Positions 37,149-38,108 of a DNA stretch of 38,108 bases are shown piece after piece. Source of the stretch: Rhodospirillales bacterium (lineage in GTDB: Bacteria; Pseudomonadota; Alphaproteobacteria; CACIAM-22H2); contig CANFCX010000013.1 of assembly GCA_947445225.1 (NCBI GenBank), forward strand, positions 1 through 38,108. Direction: 5' to 3'. Numbering within the stretch: the first letter of the stretch is position 1; each line of letters begins with the position of its first letter. The notes beneath the pieces are model-generated. The model was given only the letters and a program-made list of their open reading frames with translations, was not told the origin of the DNA and did not search any database. The translations under genes and the position numbers were made by a program.

Positions 37149-38108
37149 TCACCGCGTCAGGGGTTTGTATTTGATGCGGTGGGGCTGATCGGCCTCGGCA
37201 CCCAACCGGCGGCGGCGATCGGCCTCGTATTCCTGGTAATTTCCCTCGAACCACAAAACCTGGCTGTTGCCTTCAAAGGCCAACATGTGGGTGGCGATTC
37301 GGTCCAGGAACCAGCGGTCGTGGCTGATCACGACCACGCAGCCCGGGAATTCGAGCAAGGCTTCTTCCAGGGCGCGCAACGTATCGATGTCCAAATCGTT
37401 GGTCGGCTCGTCGAGCAGCAGCAGATTGCCGCCGGTGCGCAGCATCTTGGCGAGGTGCACGCGGTTGCGTTCGCCGCCCGAAAGCTGACCGACTTTCTTC
37501 TGTTGGTCCGCGCCCTTGAAGTTGAATGAAGCGACGTAAGCCCGGCTCGGCATTTTTCGGCTGCCGACCTCGATTTCGTCGGTTCCGCCCGAAATTTCCT
37601 CCCACACCGATTTGTCGGCGGCCAAGGTGTCGCGCGATTGGTCGACATAGGCCATTTTGACCGTATCGCCCACGCGCAGGGTGCCGGCGTCGGGCTGGTC
37701 CTGGCCGGTGATCATGCGGAACAGGGTGGTCTTGCCGGCGCCGTTGGGTCCGATCACGCCGACGATGCCGCCGGGCGGCAGCCGGAAGCTGAGATTCTCG
37801 ATCAGCAAGGTTTCGCCGAATCCCTTTTTCAGATTCTCGGCCTCGATCACGACATTGCCCAGGCGCGGGCCGGGCGTGATCGGGATTTGCGCGCCTTCCT
37901 GCGCCCGGTCGCGGCTTTCGGCGACCAACGATTCATACGCCGTGATGCGCGCCTTGCTCTTGGCCTGGCGCGCGCCTTCTTCCTTGCCTTCCTGGGCCAG
38001 GCGCTGCTGCTTCTGCCCCAGCCACGCGGTGTAGTTGCCCTCGTAAGGAATGCCGCGGCCGCGATCGAGCTCGAGAATCCAGTTGGTCAGATTGTCGAGG
38101 AAATAGCG
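37149..38108 (-). CDS. ettA: Energy-dependent translational throttle protein EttA (ABC-F), 5' part cut by window edge
   Basis: EttA binds the ribosomal E site and gates the first peptide bond according to ATP/ADP. The frame stays open from the window end; the ORF-track start (TTG 37928) is internal. Visible are the end of ABC domain 1 ([19 protein letters not shown], then [19 protein letters not shown]), a linker arm, and the whole of domain 2: [66 protein letters not shown] and [14 protein letters not shown]. The end RIKYKPLTR is typical of EttA. The arm is odd: it goes from QEGKEEGAR straight to [12 protein letters not shown], whereas other EttA proteins have about 18 more residues between these points. 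About the first 240 residues lie outside the window. Confidence 0.95.
   Translation of the reverse strand, partial: RYFLDNLTNWILELDRGRGIPYEGNYTAWLGQKQQRLAQEGKEEGARQAKSKARITAYESLVAESRDRAQEGAQIPITPGPRLGNVVIEAENLKKGFGETLLIENLSFRLPPGGIVGVIGPNGAGKTTLFRMITGQDQPDAGTLRVGDTVKMAYVDQSRDTLAADKSVWEEISGGTDEIEVGSRKMPSRAYVASFNFKGADQQKKVGQLSGGERNRVHLAKMLRTGGNLLLLDEPTNDLDIDTLRALEEALLEFPGCVVVISHDRWFLDRIATHMLAFEGNSQVLWFEGNYQEYEADRRRRLGAEADQPHRIKYKPLTR

Overview
The window is a GC-rich chromosomal segment that is almost fully coding and consists mainly of housekeeping genes. Several families point to an Alphaproteobacterium, probably of the Rhodospirillales type: DUF4167 after prmC, DUF4164 beside zapA, a three-subunit proton-translocating transhydrogenase (pntAA/pntAB/pntB), a lysC-ptsP neighbourhood, and an ArsR-methyltransferase fusion heading a metF-metH operon. 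I see no insertion sequence, prophage, CRISPR array, tRNA or rRNA, and no composition shift that would mark recent transfer. All calls are by reading the sequence; no database search was run.

Layout. 1-2.6 kb (+): the 3' part of a DUF2848 gene, an ABC-2 type exporter pair ending in a strong intrinsic terminator, and a small thioredoxin-fold [2Fe-2S] ferredoxin. 2.6-4.2 kb (-): a class I methyltransferase and a membrane-anchored metallophosphoesterase. 4.5-6.3 kb (+): a periplasmic M23 murein endopeptidase. 6.3-22.1 kb: a long run of minus-strand genes, lysC - nitronate monooxygenase - ptsP - rodZ-like - ispG - hisS - hemA - prfA - prmC - DUF4167 - clpB, interrupted only by a plus-strand MOSC gene. 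This run joins two clusters also known in enterobacteria (rodZ-ispG-hisS and hemA-prfA-prmC). 22.3-24.2 kb: ubiG (+), DUF1178 (-) and a small methyltransferase (+). 24.2-29.8 kb (-): pntAA-pntAB-pntB, then DUF4164-zapA-class III nucleotide cyclase-6S RNA-fau. 29.9-35.3 kb (-): a SahR-like regulator, metF and metH, with a clear palindromic operator in front. 35.6-37.1 kb (+): mlaA-mlaC for outer-membrane lipid asymmetry. 37.1 kb to the end (-): the 3' half of ettA (ABC-F).

Points beyond the ORF track: (i) a 6S RNA gene (24792-24960, minus) with a perfect 10-bp terminal stem and its own promoter; (ii) a sigma-32-like promoter in front of clpB; (iii) a 7+4+7 palindrome in front of the sahR-like gene; (iv) promoters placed so close to the start codons of the MOSC and DUF4164 genes that leaderless mRNAs are likely; (v) an apparent deletion of about 18 residues in the tRNA-contacting arm of EttA; (vi) a glutamyl-tRNA reductase, i.e. 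the C5 route to haem, in a class where the Shemin route is usual; and (vii) a class IIIb-type cyclase placed inside the zapA-6S-fau locus. I did not find convincing evidence for a wholly new multi-gene system here. The most testable novelties are the EttA arm, the cyclase/6S arrangement and the SahR-like operon.
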